A stretch of 64,000 nt of DNA from Niabella pedocola (GTDB lineage: Bacteria; Bacteroidota; Bacteroidia; Chitinophagales; Chitinophagaceae), in assembly GCF_021044425.1 (NCBI RefSeq), contig NZ_JAJNEC010000005.1, positions 2,604,001 through 2,668,000 of the forward strand. The letters run 5' to 3'. Made by a program: the position numbers and the translations under genes. Below are positions 53,452-62,606 of the stretch, piece by piece. Within the stretch, counting starts at the first letter, position 1; each line of letters begins with the position of its first letter. Below the pieces are notes generated by a model that ran no database searches, was not told the DNA's origin, and saw nothing but the letters and a program-made list of their open reading frames with translations.

Positions 53452-56016
53452 ATGAAAATTTCATTATTCAAAGCTTATCCGCTTCTTATTATTAAGAAGC
53501 ATGCTACATACCTGTTGCTCCTCAGTCTCCTGGTTTCTTCTTTGATCAGTCCTGGAATTGCGAAGGCCCAGTGCGGGGGTGGTGGATTGGGTTGCCCGGG
53601 CACGAACTATGCCAATTATGGCGTGAATGCTACAGGTGCTGCCACCATCGAGTACGATAACTTTGTATCCGGGTTTCACACCTCTACTGCACGTGAAACA
53701 ACCGGAGAACTGAAGATATGGGGAGCACGTTCAAAATATGACGGTAGCGGCAATTTGCTGATCCCTACGGCTATTAACAGCATTAATTTTCCGGGACTCA
53801 CGGGCACGCCCCTAAAAGTTACCCTGGGAGGCAATTATACCGGTGCACCCCAAACCATATTGCTGACAACGGATGGCCTGTGGGCCTGGGGTGCTGTTGC
53901 CCAGGTTGTAAATACCGGTGTAAAAAACACGGCCGCTTTTGGAAAAGTAGCCCTGGGTCTTCCCCCGGGTGTAACCCCGCTTGATGTCAAAATGCTTTTT
54001 GGAACTTATGGAAATCTGGCTGTTACTACCTGCAGCGGGGATGTATGGGTGCTAACCAACACAGACGCAAGTATGCGTGGAGACGCCGCCGTTAGCGGAT
54101 ATACGACCTGGGCGAGGGTAACCAAGTCCGATGGCAGTAACCTTACAGGCGTTATAGCCACCAGAGGGGCCTATGGTGCTTTTTTTGCACTTACCAATAC
54201 CGGTGCACTTTATACCTGGGGTGAGCGAACCTATCTTGGTAATGGAACTGCGGAGGCCACCAGGAACCGTGCTACTTTAATGACACCGCCGTCTGTTTCT
54301 GAAGGACCCATAAAAATGATCGGCGTTACAGCGAATTATACCACATCGGTATCCTATTATGTGCTTTACGAAAACGGTAAGCTTTTTTCCATGGGCTACA
54401 ACGCGCACCGGCAACTGGGCGATTTCACTACCACTACCCGTACCTCCTGGGTACGGCCAATGTACCCCTCAACAGCCAACCCGGCCGTGGCTGGCAACCC
54501 CATGAACGATATCCTGTGGATATCACCCAACGAACACGATCCCAATTATGCGGCCATAAACGTGATCAATGCGCAAGGCCACCGGATATTTTCCTGGGGA
54601 GAGCAGAATGGTGGTATGCTCGGAAGAACGGATGGGGATCTGAACCCCGGTCAGCCCGCAGATCTGGCCACCAGCGATATCGAGGGGGTTGAAACCGGCG
54701 GGCATACCACCCTGGTGGTTAATGCCTGTCGCTCCAGCTTTGGTTACGCAGGACACAAGATAAATGGAAGCATGGGTGACGGAACTGCAGATAGTTATTA
54801 TACCAATAACTACTCTTTTGAATCTAATCTTTTAAGTCTTTGCGGCCTGGCTACGCAAGCTCCTAAAATCAATATTGCCGGTTCCCCTTCCATAAATGAT
54901 AATGGCGAAATTTGCGTGGGCACTTCCGTGGTCCTTAGCCCAACGCCTGCCGGGGGAACGCTTTCCATTACCAGTGGCGGCACATCTGCAACGCTTACAG
55001 ATAATGTGCTTCATTTTACAGCGGCCACCCCGGCCAATACACCTGTGGTAGTAAGCTACACGGTATCAACACCCTCCTGCGGAACGGTTACGGAAAGCCG
55101 GCGCTTCCTGTCGGCTGTGTGTACCCCCACTGTTACCATACCCGGAAGCCTATGGAATGATGCAAACGGCAACGCCGTACAGGGATCCGGAGAAACGAGC
55201 CTGTCCAATGGGATGTGGGCTAACCTGGTAGGGCCGGATGGCAAGGTAATCACGTCCGTAAAAATAAACAGCGACGGTACGTTTAACTTTGTTGTCAGCA
55301 AATCGTTGTTAACGGCATCGGGTAATTATTCCTTAATTCTCACCAATACGCCCCAAACTCAGGGAACCAGTCTTACAAGCGCTGAAGCTCCGGCTAACGG
55401 GTATGGATATACCGGGGTGAACCGCGGTTCCGGTGCAACAGCCGACCCGTCTAACCGTACCGGTATTGTAAAACTGGGTGATTTAAGCGCTGCCCCAAAC
55501 AATAGCACCACCAGTAGTGTTAATTTAGGAATTTCTAACGACCCTATCGTACTGCCTGTTGTATTTGGCAGCATCAGCGCAAAATGGAACGGAAATAACC
55601 TGAATGTAACCTGGACTACTGAAACGGAAAAGAATAATGACTATTTTGATATAGAAGCCTCAACAAACGGTGTTGATTTTATAAGTATAGGAACCGTTAA
55701 ATCCCTGGCACCGGACGGCAACTCAGATAAAGCCATTCAGTATGAATTAACAAAGAGCCTGACCGGCAACACACTCGCGTCTATACTGGGCATTAGCCTG
55801 TTAGGGCTGGGCTCAATAGGGCTATACCGGAAACGGAGACTTCGTTTACCTTTTACGCTTGTTATTATGTGTGGGCTTACTGCCATCTTATTTGGGTGTA
55901 AAAAAGCAACATCTGATGAACTTGGCGGAGATGGCAAGGTATTTATCAGAGTAACACAGGTAGATAAAGACGGCAGCCGATCTTCTTCAAAAGTGGTTAA
56001 AGTAGTGCAGGAATAA
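53452..56016 (+). CDS. RCC1-like surface protein with split C-terminal module
   Basis: An 854-residue exported protein (signal peptide ending GIAKAQ). Residues 70-450 carry RCC1-like blades, seen as repeated LWAWG, LYTWGERTYLGNG, FSMGYNAHRQLG and FSWGEQNGGMLG. An Ig-like part follows (470-560), then an SdrD_B/Cna-like domain starting PGSLWNDANGNAVQGSGE. Residues 701-854 are the split module. They hold NNDYFDIEASTNG, helix 773-792, basic YRKRRLR, helix 799-815 ending in Cys816, then 39 residues with FIRVTQVDKDG and SKVVKV. The Cys position and tail length equal those of the BspA-like protein. The role is unknown; surface display is likely. Confidence 0.88.
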   Translation: MKISLFKAYPLLIIKKHATYLLLLSLLVSSLISPGIAKAQCGGGGLGCPGTNYANYGVNATGAATIEYDNFVSGFHTSTARETTGELKIWGARSKYDGSGNLLIPTAINSINFPGLTGTPLKVTLGGNYTGAPQTILLTTDGLWAWGAVAQVVNTGVKNTAAFGKVALGLPPGVTPLDVKMLFGTYGNLAVTTCSGDVWVLTNTDASMRGDAAVSGYTTWARVTKSDGSNLTGVIATRGAYGAFFALTNTGALYTWGERTYLGNGTAEATRNRATLMTPPSVSEGPIKMIGVTANYTTSVSYYVLYENGKLFSMGYNAHRQLGDFTTTTRTSWVRPMYPSTANPAVAGNPMNDILWISPNEHDPNYAAINVINAQGHRIFSWGEQNGGMLGRTDGDLNPGQPADLATSDIEGVETGGHTTLVVNACRSSFGYAGHKINGSMGDGTADSYYTNNYSFESNLLSLCGLATQAPKINIAGSPSINDNGEICVGTSVVLSPTPAGGTLSITSGGTSATLTDNVLHFTAATPANTPVVVSYTVSTPSCGTVTESRRFLSAVCTPTVTIPGSLWNDANGNAVQGSGETSLSNGMWANLVGPDGKVITSVKINSDGTFNFVVSKSLLTASGNYSLILTNTPQTQGTSLTSAEAPANGYGYTGVNRGSGATADPSNRTGIVKLGDLSAAPNNSTTSSVNLGISNDPIVLPVVFGSISAKWNGNNLNVTWTTETEKNNDYFDIEASTNGVDFISIGTVKSLAPDGNSDKAIQYELTKSLTGNTLASILGISLLGLGSIGLYRKRRLRLPFTLVIMCGLTAILFGCKKATSDELGGDGKVFIRVTQVDKDGSRSSSKVVKVVQE
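55552..56016 (+). other. Split sandwich / membrane-hairpin module, copy 2
   Basis: This encodes residues 701-854 of the RCC1-like protein. The Cys816 codon is at 55897-55899. The second helix with its basic start (RKRRLR) and Gly-Cys end looks like an internal lipoprotein signal peptide. Confidence 0.75.
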
Positions 56017-56042
56017 GATTTTATAAAAAAAATCTAAAGGGC

Positions 56043-56095
56043 AGAGATCGATTCCAGGCTTTTTGAGGCCAGGGTTTCGGTCTCTCTTTTTTTTA
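56043..56095 (+). terminator. Likely terminator after the RCC1-like gene
   Basis: An imperfect stem (AGAGATCG.../...CGGTCTCT) followed by eight T, 26 nt after the stop. Confidence 0.6.
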
Positions 56096-56253
56096 TTATC
56101 ACGATCCGAACTTCAAGCCATTATTTCAACCGCATAGTTCATATGGCTAAGAACTGCCCAACAGCATTACCTGCGCGAAAATCAACAGTAGTTACAAAAG
56201 CGGGAACCGCGTGAAGCTGTATCTGGATGAAGAAGGCAAACTAAACCTTTCAA

Positions 56254-56931
56254 CTAAAGTTCATCAACCATTATTACACCATTCTGAATTGCAAATTTAA
56301 TAATGCCTGCCAGTGTTTTGGCATTTACTTTGCGCATAATATTGCTCCTGTATTGTTCTATGGTTCGTTCTGAAAGGTTTAAGTAGTGGCTGATTTCTTT
56401 GGTGGTTACCTGCTTACATAACAGCCGGATCAGCTCCAACTCTTTGCCGGAGAATTTAACATTCCCAATGATATGTTTAATCGCGAAGTCATCGGTGGCC
56501 GTGGAAAAACGGTTCACAATATGTGTTCTTGCCTCTTTACAGAAATAGTCGCGCCCCTGCATTAACAAATGAATGGCGTTTACAAACTCCTCGTCATCCT
56601 CCCGCTTGATTACATACCCATCTATTCCTGCTTTTAGCATTTTTATAATAATATCGGGGCTGTAAGAAAACGAATAGGCTAGTATTTTGGCTGAGGATAA
56701 TTTTTCCTTTAACTGCCGTACAAGCAAATCGCCGGGCATATCGGGAAGATGAAAATCTACGATGATGAGGTCGGGAAAATTCCGGAGCGCCTGGCTCATA
56801 CCCGATGCGCCGTCGTGCGCCATATAAAAAGTTTCAAACAAGCGGCCGGCTATTAGTTTTATACCATTGGCCACCATTTTGTGATCATCAATGACCAATA
56901 TCGACTTATATGTTGGATTAACAGCGTTCAT
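56254..56931 (-). CDS. NarL/LuxR-family response regulator
   Basis: A 225-residue regulator. The receiver domain (residues 8-130) has the acidic pair Asp15/Asp16, phosphoacceptor Asp59 in LIIVDFHLPDMPG and YVIKREDD. The C-terminal LuxR-type helix-turn-helix (about 155-220) has KEISHYLNLSERTIEQYRSNIMRK. It is encoded 49 nt downstream of its kinase on the same strand. The regulon cannot be told; neighbours include the RCC1-like surface gene and the ECF operon. Confidence 0.94.
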   Translation of the reverse strand: MNAVNPTYKSILVIDDHKMVANGIKLIAGRLFETFYMAHDGASGMSQALRNFPDLIIVDFHLPDMPGDLLVRQLKEKLSSAKILAYSFSYSPDIIIKMLKAGIDGYVIKREDDEEFVNAIHLLMQGRDYFCKEARTHIVNRFSTATDDFAIKHIIGNVKFSGKELELIRLLCKQVTTKEISHYLNLSERTIEQYRSNIMRKVNAKTLAGIIKFAIQNGVIMVDEL

Positions 56932-56980
56932 GAAATTTTTGCTAAGCGGGTTATCAATTTATTGGATCTTTTCTACAAAA

Positions 56981-58894
56981 CTATCTTAATAATACAGATA
57001 GCTGTATCGAATAGCCTTTGGGGTGCTGATGCTGTATCTTATATGCTCCGTTAAGACCTTCGATTCTTTCTTCCATATTTTTCAACCCCATACCTGCGCT
57101 TTTTTTACTGCTATCCCAGCCTTTGCCGTTGTCTTTGTAGGTAAGGGCGAGCCGGTTATTATTTTGTTCAAAATCTATTTCAATTTTACTGAATTCAGCG
57201 TGTTTTATTGTATTCGTGATGCATTCGTTTAAAATTGCTTTTAGTTCAGCGTACTGATAGTGACTGATAAAACGCTTTTCATTTGATGGCTTTCCGATGG
57301 AATAAGCGAAACTGTTGTCAGTATTTAGCTTTTGTAATAGCTGTCTGATATCCTCAATCAGAGTGGCAATGGTATATTGCCGGTCCGATCTGAGATCGTG
57401 CGACAAGCTGCGGATAAGCGTCATGGTATGATCGATTTGCTTTTCCAGTTCGGTTTTTTTGCCGCTGTTATCTGTTGCCTGTGAGCGCACGAGGGCTTTG
57501 GCATACAACAGGGCGGGACTGGCTTCATCGTGTATATTCCGGGCAAGATTCATTTTGAACTTTAAAAACCGGGCCTGCTGCCTGTGACGAACAAATCTTA
57601 TGGTAAAGATACCCACCAGCAATAAAAACCCGAGTGCCACACCGGTCAGCATTAATTTCCGCTCAGTTGCTTTCTGTCTTACGCTGGCTTCTTCCAGTAA
57701 AAATTGTTTTTCCTCTGCCGCTGCTTGTGCATACAGTATATTATCCACATCCCGTGCTATGAGCGAGCGGGATGAGTCGAGGATTGCTATCGCCCTTGTC
57801 AATGTATCAGCACTTTCTTTAAAAAGCCCCTGGTTATACAGTGCCTTTGCTTTGTAGTTTTGATACTCGAATAAAAGGTAGGGTTTTCCGCTATTTTCTA
57901 TAACGCGCCTGTAAATATCAAGGTAGCGAGCGGTACTGTCGGGGTTACGCTGTGTAAGATAATAATCAAGTTTCCAGAAATTAAGATTGATGTCGATAAG
58001 GTTTCTTCGTTCCTGAGACGTTATGGCGCTGTTTCGTAATGCTTCCATCTGTTGTATCGCTTTCCACTGTTTCCCGGCATCTTTTATTACTGATGCTCCT
58101 TTAATGGCTGTAAGCGTTTGCACATGAGCGATCGCACTCATTAAATTGTTGTCTGTACCGTATTTTTCCTTTGTTATACTAATGATTTGCTGCATTAACC
58201 CGGCTATAGCCTGGCCATTGGTTATTTGCCCGAGATCGTAATAGGCAGCTGCGGTCAGGTTAAGAAAAATGACGGCCTGCCCCATATCCTTTCCGCTCAT
58301 TGGCTCTTTTTTAGCCAGCTGCGGTATTGTAGTTATGTAGTTCTTTGATCTTTCGTAAAGTGCAATTGTTTTCTCCGGCGAATTAACTACATCGTAATAC
58401 CCAGCAAGGGAAGATAAAGCAGAAAGCGATGGCCTGTTGTTGTGAGCAGCACGTTCCAGTTTGTCAATTTTTTCAGTGTAATATAACTTTTCTCCCATAC
58501 GGCTGGTCATATGGGCCTGGTTGCTTAAAATAGCGTAATAGTTGCGCTTTTGCTCATAGCTGTTGTCATCATCCCATATCGTTTTCCGGTATTGACTTAG
58601 CAGCGCTATGGCTTCTTTGTTGGTAAAGTTAATGTTGGCCGACATGAATAACCCCATCGTCGTGTAAACAGAGTCGAGATACGCTTTTTTTTTGATGCGG
58701 CCGCCTGTATAAGCCTGATCGATCCTGGAGATTACTTTTCGGGCAGAATCTTTTACGTTATCGCCAAATGCAGCCGGGGAAATAAAAAGCAATGGAAAAA
58801 AAGCGATCAGTGCCTTTTTTAAAATGCGCCCATTGTAAAATGAAACCGTATCATTCTTCTTAAGCGATGGTTGCAGATTGAATAAAACATTCAT
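56981..58894 (-). CDS. TPR-containing sensor histidine kinase (NarX-like)
   Basis: A 637-residue kinase. A signal/anchor helix near 28-45 is followed by an extracytoplasmic TPR-like helical region (about 60-395) and a transmembrane helix (about 413-433). The HisKA_3 dimerisation domain has the H-box LARNIHDEASPALLYAKAL (His about 453). The HATPase domain has NECITNTIKH, DNGKGWD and GMGLKNMEERI. This is the standard NarL-partner architecture in Bacteroidota. The response regulator follows, and both probably share one transcript. Confidence 0.92.
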   Translation of the reverse strand: MNVLFNLQPSLKKNDTVSFYNGRILKKALIAFFPLLFISPAAFGDNVKDSARKVISRIDQAYTGGRIKKKAYLDSVYTTMGLFMSANINFTNKEAIALLSQYRKTIWDDDNSYEQKRNYYAILSNQAHMTSRMGEKLYYTEKIDKLERAAHNNRPSLSALSSLAGYYDVVNSPEKTIALYERSKNYITTIPQLAKKEPMSGKDMGQAVIFLNLTAAAYYDLGQITNGQAIAGLMQQIISITKEKYGTDNNLMSAIAHVQTLTAIKGASVIKDAGKQWKAIQQMEALRNSAITSQERRNLIDINLNFWKLDYYLTQRNPDSTARYLDIYRRVIENSGKPYLLFEYQNYKAKALYNQGLFKESADTLTRAIAILDSSRSLIARDVDNILYAQAAAEEKQFLLEEASVRQKATERKLMLTGVALGFLLLVGIFTIRFVRHRQQARFLKFKMNLARNIHDEASPALLYAKALVRSQATDNSGKKTELEKQIDHTMTLIRSLSHDLRSDRQYTIATLIEDIRQLLQKLNTDNSFAYSIGKPSNEKRFISHYQYAELKAILNECITNTIKHAEFSKIEIDFEQNNNRLALTYKDNGKGWDSSKKSAGMGLKNMEERIEGLNGAYKIQHQHPKGYSIQLSVLLR

Positions 58895-59382
58895 TGATAA
58901 AACTATTTCAACGTTCCTGGGGTTTGGTTGGTGTGTAAAAAGAATACCTTAAATGGCTTACGGGTGCAAAGAAAAGAAATATTCGTCAAAGACTATTTAA
59001 GAACTTGAATACTAAAGTATTGCGTGGGTGTTTTATCCGTATATTTTCAATAGTTATATAGTAAAAGTACGATACCTTAAATGCCGGCGAACTGGTTGTT
59101 GCGTTCCGGCACTCTCATTTTACCGCAGGAATGTGAATTGAGGAATGCTTTTTATAGTTGGGTTCGCTGGCGGTTTCCGCAGTGGGTTAGTACCACCCGA
59201 TGACCCGCTGCCACTAACGTTGCCGGATTTTTCCTTCGATTTCAAGGCTCAGCAGGCCACAAAAGGAGCATTTATAAAATAGTTCTGATTTTTTTTCTAA
59301 CTTATGCAACATTTTAAAAGATCCGGCGCCTTAAATACAGAAAGCCGTAAAGCAAAACAGTTTAAGAAAACAGCGTATAAGA
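58895..59382. other. 488-nt divergent intergenic region
   Basis: It separates the divergent kinase gene and the ECF sigma operon, so it must hold both promoters. I see the inverted repeats AATACT-AA-AGTATT (59008-59021) and TGCCGG...CCGGCA (59082-59087/59106-59111). I cannot assign a promoter with confidence. Confidence 0.4.
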
Positions 59383-59934
59383 GTGTTGCAACTACCGAAG
59401 GACTTAGATGACCAGGAGCTGATGAAGCGGTGCCGGCAAGGCCGTGCGGACTGTTTTTCCGAGCTCTACCGGCGCTACAAAAAGGCGGTTTTCAACACCA
59501 TCCTGCGTTTGGTGACTGATTTTGCCCAGGCGGAAGATCTTTTGCAGGAGGTGTTTATAGCGCTTTACCAGGAAATTATGAAAGGCCGGCAAATTGAACA
59601 CTTCGGCGGCTTTTCCAGGCGGGTTGCGGCTAACAGGAGCATCAGCTTTTTACGCCAGCACAAGCGAACCCTGGTTTTTGAGGATGAGCATGAAAATATT
59701 ATGGAGGCTGAAGCGGAAGACGAAGGACTTTTTGAAATGCGGGTGGAAGAGGTGAAAAAGGCGATCAGCTCTTTGCCCGAGGGATTCCGGACCATTGTGA
59801 ACCTTTACGTAATGGAAGGATTGCCACAGGAAGAGATCGCTGGTTTGTTGGGTATTTCCCATGCAACCGTGCGTACACAATATCATCGCGCCAAAAAGAA
59901 AATATTATCGCTCTTACAAAAAGAGACCGTATAA
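59383..59934 (+). CDS. ECF-type RNA polymerase sigma factor
   Basis: A 183-residue sigma-70 family protein with region 2 (about 20-90; CFSELYRRYKKAVFNTILRL, then DFAQAEDLLQEVFIALY) and region 4 (about 120-175; ISSLPEGFRTIVNLYVMEGL, then the helix-turn-helix PQEEIAGLLGISHATVRTQYHRAKKKI). The start is GTG 59383: no ATG is available before the in-frame stop at 59332-59334, and the first internal ATG (codon 14) would cut region 2. It is followed by 1 nt and the putative anti-sigma gene, typical of an ECF operon. Confidence 0.94.
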   Translation: MLQLPKDLDDQELMKRCRQGRADCFSELYRRYKKAVFNTILRLVTDFAQAEDLLQEVFIALYQEIMKGRQIEHFGGFSRRVAANRSISFLRQHKRTLVFEDEHENIMEAEAEDEGLFEMRVEEVKKAISSLPEGFRTIVNLYVMEGLPQEEIAGLLGISHATVRTQYHRAKKKILSLLQKETV

Positions 59935-59935
59935 G

Positions 59936-60772
59936 ATGAAGAAAGATATTTTAAAAGAATTTGTATCCGAAAACAGGCACGATTTTGACGACCAGGAACC
60001 TGGTTCGGATGTACTCAGTAAAATCCAGTCGAGGCTGGGAATGGAACCACCGGTTGCTGCACCCCGGGCAAAAACCGTCCGGTTGCAGTATTGGTGGGCC
60101 GCCGCAGCCATCCTTGTAATCATAGCGGGTATCATGGTTCTTTCTCAACCGGAAAAAATAGCTGCCCCCCCCGTCGCAATTAAAACAGAACCGGGACCTG
60201 TAACATCCCCTGTTCATTCAGAAAAGAAAGATTCAATTACCAGCGTTCCGCCCATGATTGCAGATATTCCGGATACGAGGCAAAAAAATGCAGTTGTAAA
60301 AAGACCGCGCAGGATGGTTGAAGAAAAGGTAAACGCTCCTGTCGGTTCAGGGGAGGAAACAGTGGCTTCCCATACTGCGGCGAACGACTGGAAAAAAGAG
60401 CTGCAAAGCGAAAGTTCATCTGCGCGGTTAGCGGCGGTTCTGGCATCGGGTAAAAGCAATACGTTGTCGGGTAGCGATCTGCAACTGCTTTCCAATACCA
60501 TGAACAACGACGAAAACAGCAACGTACGCCTGGCCGCCCTGGACATATTGAAGAAGCAGGATAACCAGGAGGCTGTAAAGGAGCTGATTTTGCAATCGGT
60601 AGCCAAACAGGATGATCCCGTGGTGCAAATGGAATTGCTGGCATCTCTGTCGTCGGATCAAGCTTCAAATATTAAAAAACAGCTGTTAGAGATCACTCAA
60701 AATCCAATAAATATTGACGCAGTACGCAATGAGGCCTATGCGGCACTGCTTCGATCAGAATCCAATTTTTAA
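59936..60772 (+). CDS. Membrane anti-sigma-like protein with HEAT repeats
   Basis: A protein of about 278 residues starting at ATG 59936, 1 nt after the sigma gene stop. An N-terminal cytoplasmic part (about 1-60, with EFVSENRHDFDDQEPG like Bacteroidota anti-sigma N-termini) is followed by one membrane segment (about 68-85). A Pro/Thr linker and HEAT repeats follow in the extracytoplasmic part (about 155-275, NVRLAALDILKKQDNQEAVKEL and VVQMELLASL). It is likely the anti-sigma factor, by position and layout. HEAT repeats as a sensor domain are unusual. Confidence 0.8.
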   Translation: MKKDILKEFVSENRHDFDDQEPGSDVLSKIQSRLGMEPPVAAPRAKTVRLQYWWAAAAILVIIAGIMVLSQPEKIAAPPVAIKTEPGPVTSPVHSEKKDSITSVPPMIADIPDTRQKNAVVKRPRRMVEEKVNAPVGSGEETVASHTAANDWKKELQSESSSARLAAVLASGKSNTLSGSDLQLLSNTMNNDENSNVRLAALDILKKQDNQEAVKELILQSVAKQDDPVVQMELLASLSSDQASNIKKQLLEITQNPINIDAVRNEAYAALLRSESNF

Positions 60773-60790
60773 AATAACAAGATACCAAGA

Positions 60791-61606
60791 ATGAAAAAAA
60801 TAGTAGTAACCATTATTTTGGCGATAGCATTCGTTTCTTTGACCCATGCCCAGGAGCGGCAATTCAAATTATCTAAAAAAACAGGTACATTGAAAGTGAA
60901 TATCTCCGGTGTAAATATTGAAGGATACGACGGAAATGAAGTTGTTTTTTCTGCGCCGGAACGGAAGCGGGAAGACAAGGATGAAAGAGCCGCCGGGCTT
61001 AAATTGGTTTCGGGTTCCGGTTTAACGGACAATACCGGTTTGAATCTGAGCGTTCAGGAAAACGCAGGCGTGATTGAGGTAGACCATGTTGGCAAAACAG
61101 ACCGGGAGCTTATCACCATTAAAGTGCCAAATACCATGTCTGTGAAGGTGGCAACAACCGATGTTATGAACGCCGGTAAATCTGTAAACATAAAGGATTT
61201 CAAAGGCGAATTGGAGATCAGCGTTATGTACAATGCCATTTCCCTGGAAAACGTTACAGGCCCTGTGAATGCAAAAACAATTTACGGGGAGCTGATCGCA
61301 AAATTTGCTTCTATCGTAAAAGGTCCGGTATCCCTGGTGTCCGTGTATAAATTTGTAGATGTGAGCATTCCGCCTACCCTGAAAGCCAATGTGAATCTTT
61401 CCTCGAAAAATGGAAACATCTATGCGGCCGATGGTTTGGATATAAAAAGGGAGACGCCGAAGGAGCAAAAAAGCAACGACGGAGAAGATCTTGCCGGCTT
61501 AAAGGATTGGAGCAGATCTTCAGATCTCATCGGAACCCTCAATGGCGGCGGAATTGATCTGATTTTGAAAACCAGCTATGGTAAGATTTACCTCCGAAAA
61601 AACTAA
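60791..61606 (+). CDS. Secreted beta-repeat protein (DUF4097-like)
   Basis: A 271-residue protein with a signal peptide (VTIILAIAFVSLTHAQ). The mature part is beta-rich, with the VNISGVNIEGYDGNEVVF start and repeated short strands such as GELEISVMYNAISLENVTGP. These are typical of DUF4097/adhesin-like right-handed beta-helices that recur in ECF sigma operons. It is the third gene of the operon, 18 nt after the anti-sigma gene. Its role may be envelope stress; exact function unknown. Confidence 0.8.
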   Translation: MKKIVVTIILAIAFVSLTHAQERQFKLSKKTGTLKVNISGVNIEGYDGNEVVFSAPERKREDKDERAAGLKLVSGSGLTDNTGLNLSVQENAGVIEVDHVGKTDRELITIKVPNTMSVKVATTDVMNAGKSVNIKDFKGELEISVMYNAISLENVTGPVNAKTIYGELIAKFASIVKGPVSLVSVYKFVDVSIPPTLKANVNLSSKNGNIYAADGLDIKRETPKEQKSNDGEDLAGLKDWSRSSDLIGTLNGGGIDLILKTSYGKIYLRKN

Positions 61607-61673
61607 AGCCTGTAAATAGCATCACGGGCGATTCACATTTTTATCAATTATTCGCTTTTAAATTCATAATACT

Positions 61674-62399
61674 ATGAAAAGGGTATTGCTTTGCCTGCTG
61701 TTAACGGGCATTACAGGGGTTTTGTTTGCGCAACGGGTCATTGAAAAAACCTATAAAACTTCTAAGGATCAGCCGGTATTATTACAGTTCGATTTTCCGA
61801 AGGTGAAAGTCAGCAGCTGGAACAAGGATGAAATCTACGTAAAGGCGACGGTTAATATCAATGACAATAAACAGAACGACCGGTTTGAGTTGCTGTATCA
61901 GATCAGCGGAGGGAAGCTGGTCATTAGCGACACCATTGATTTCAAACATATTGACCAGCAATATTATGTTGAGGTTGGTGGTGTAAAAAAGCATTTTGAA
62001 ACCAAGACGGATTTTGAAAACTATAAGGAAGCACATCCGAATGAAAAATTTTCTTCGTATACTACAAACAACCTGGACATTCAAATTGAAGTAATCCTGC
62101 CTTTAAAGGATCATATAAATGTCAGATCTAAGTTCGGTTTGGTGGAGGTACAGGAGTATGCCGGCCCGTTGACGGTGCAAACGGAGTTTGGAAAAATTGA
62201 TGCCCGGCTAAAGGAATCGCATGTTGGAAAAATTAAACTGACAAACCAGTTTGGAAAGATATACTCCGATTTTAACCTGAAGCCGGTAGAAAAGGAAGAA
62301 CGCAGCTTCTACACGTCCATTACTGCTAATCCCGGCAACGGACCGATATACGAATTAACCTCCAAATTTGGAAATATCTATTTACGTAACACAAAGTAA
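61674..62399 (+). CDS. Secreted beta-repeat protein (DUF4097-like)
   Basis: A 241-residue protein with a signal peptide (MKRVLLCLLLTGITGVLFAQ), followed by beta strands in short repeats: FDFPKVKVSSWNKDEIYVK, NVRSKFGLVEVQEYAGPL and TEFGKIDAR. FGKIY and FGNIYLRN repeats at the C-terminus match the preceding protein's YGKIYLRKN end. It appears to be a paralogue of the gene upstream and completes the probable operon of sigma, anti-sigma and two secreted proteins. Confidence 0.8.
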   Translation: MKRVLLCLLLTGITGVLFAQRVIEKTYKTSKDQPVLLQFDFPKVKVSSWNKDEIYVKATVNINDNKQNDRFELLYQISGGKLVISDTIDFKHIDQQYYVEVGGVKKHFETKTDFENYKEAHPNEKFSSYTTNNLDIQIEVILPLKDHINVRSKFGLVEVQEYAGPLTVQTEFGKIDARLKESHVGKIKLTNQFGKIYSDFNLKPVEKEERSFYTSITANPGNGPIYELTSKFGNIYLRNTK

Positions 62400-62487
62400 C
62401 CGCAATGATGCTTTCGTTATGATGAAGAATTTCCTGCTGAGGATTCAATCCCCGGGTCTTTTTAGCGCGTTACCCTGAAGATACAAT

Positions 62488-62507
62488 CCCCCGGCTTGTT
62501 CCGGGGG
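62488..62507 (+). terminator. GC-rich hairpin after the ECF operon
   Basis: CCCCCGG-CTTGTT-CCGGGGG is a perfect 7-bp stem with no T run. It may aid termination for the operon or for the convergent regulator gene. Confidence 0.45.
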
Positions 62508-62606
62508 CTGCCGGTAGTCAGATTCCGTTAGATGCTAAAATCAATTCGGCATGACCACAGTAAGGAAGGGCATCGCCTCACTGGTTCTGTTAAAAATGCT
62601 GCCAGG

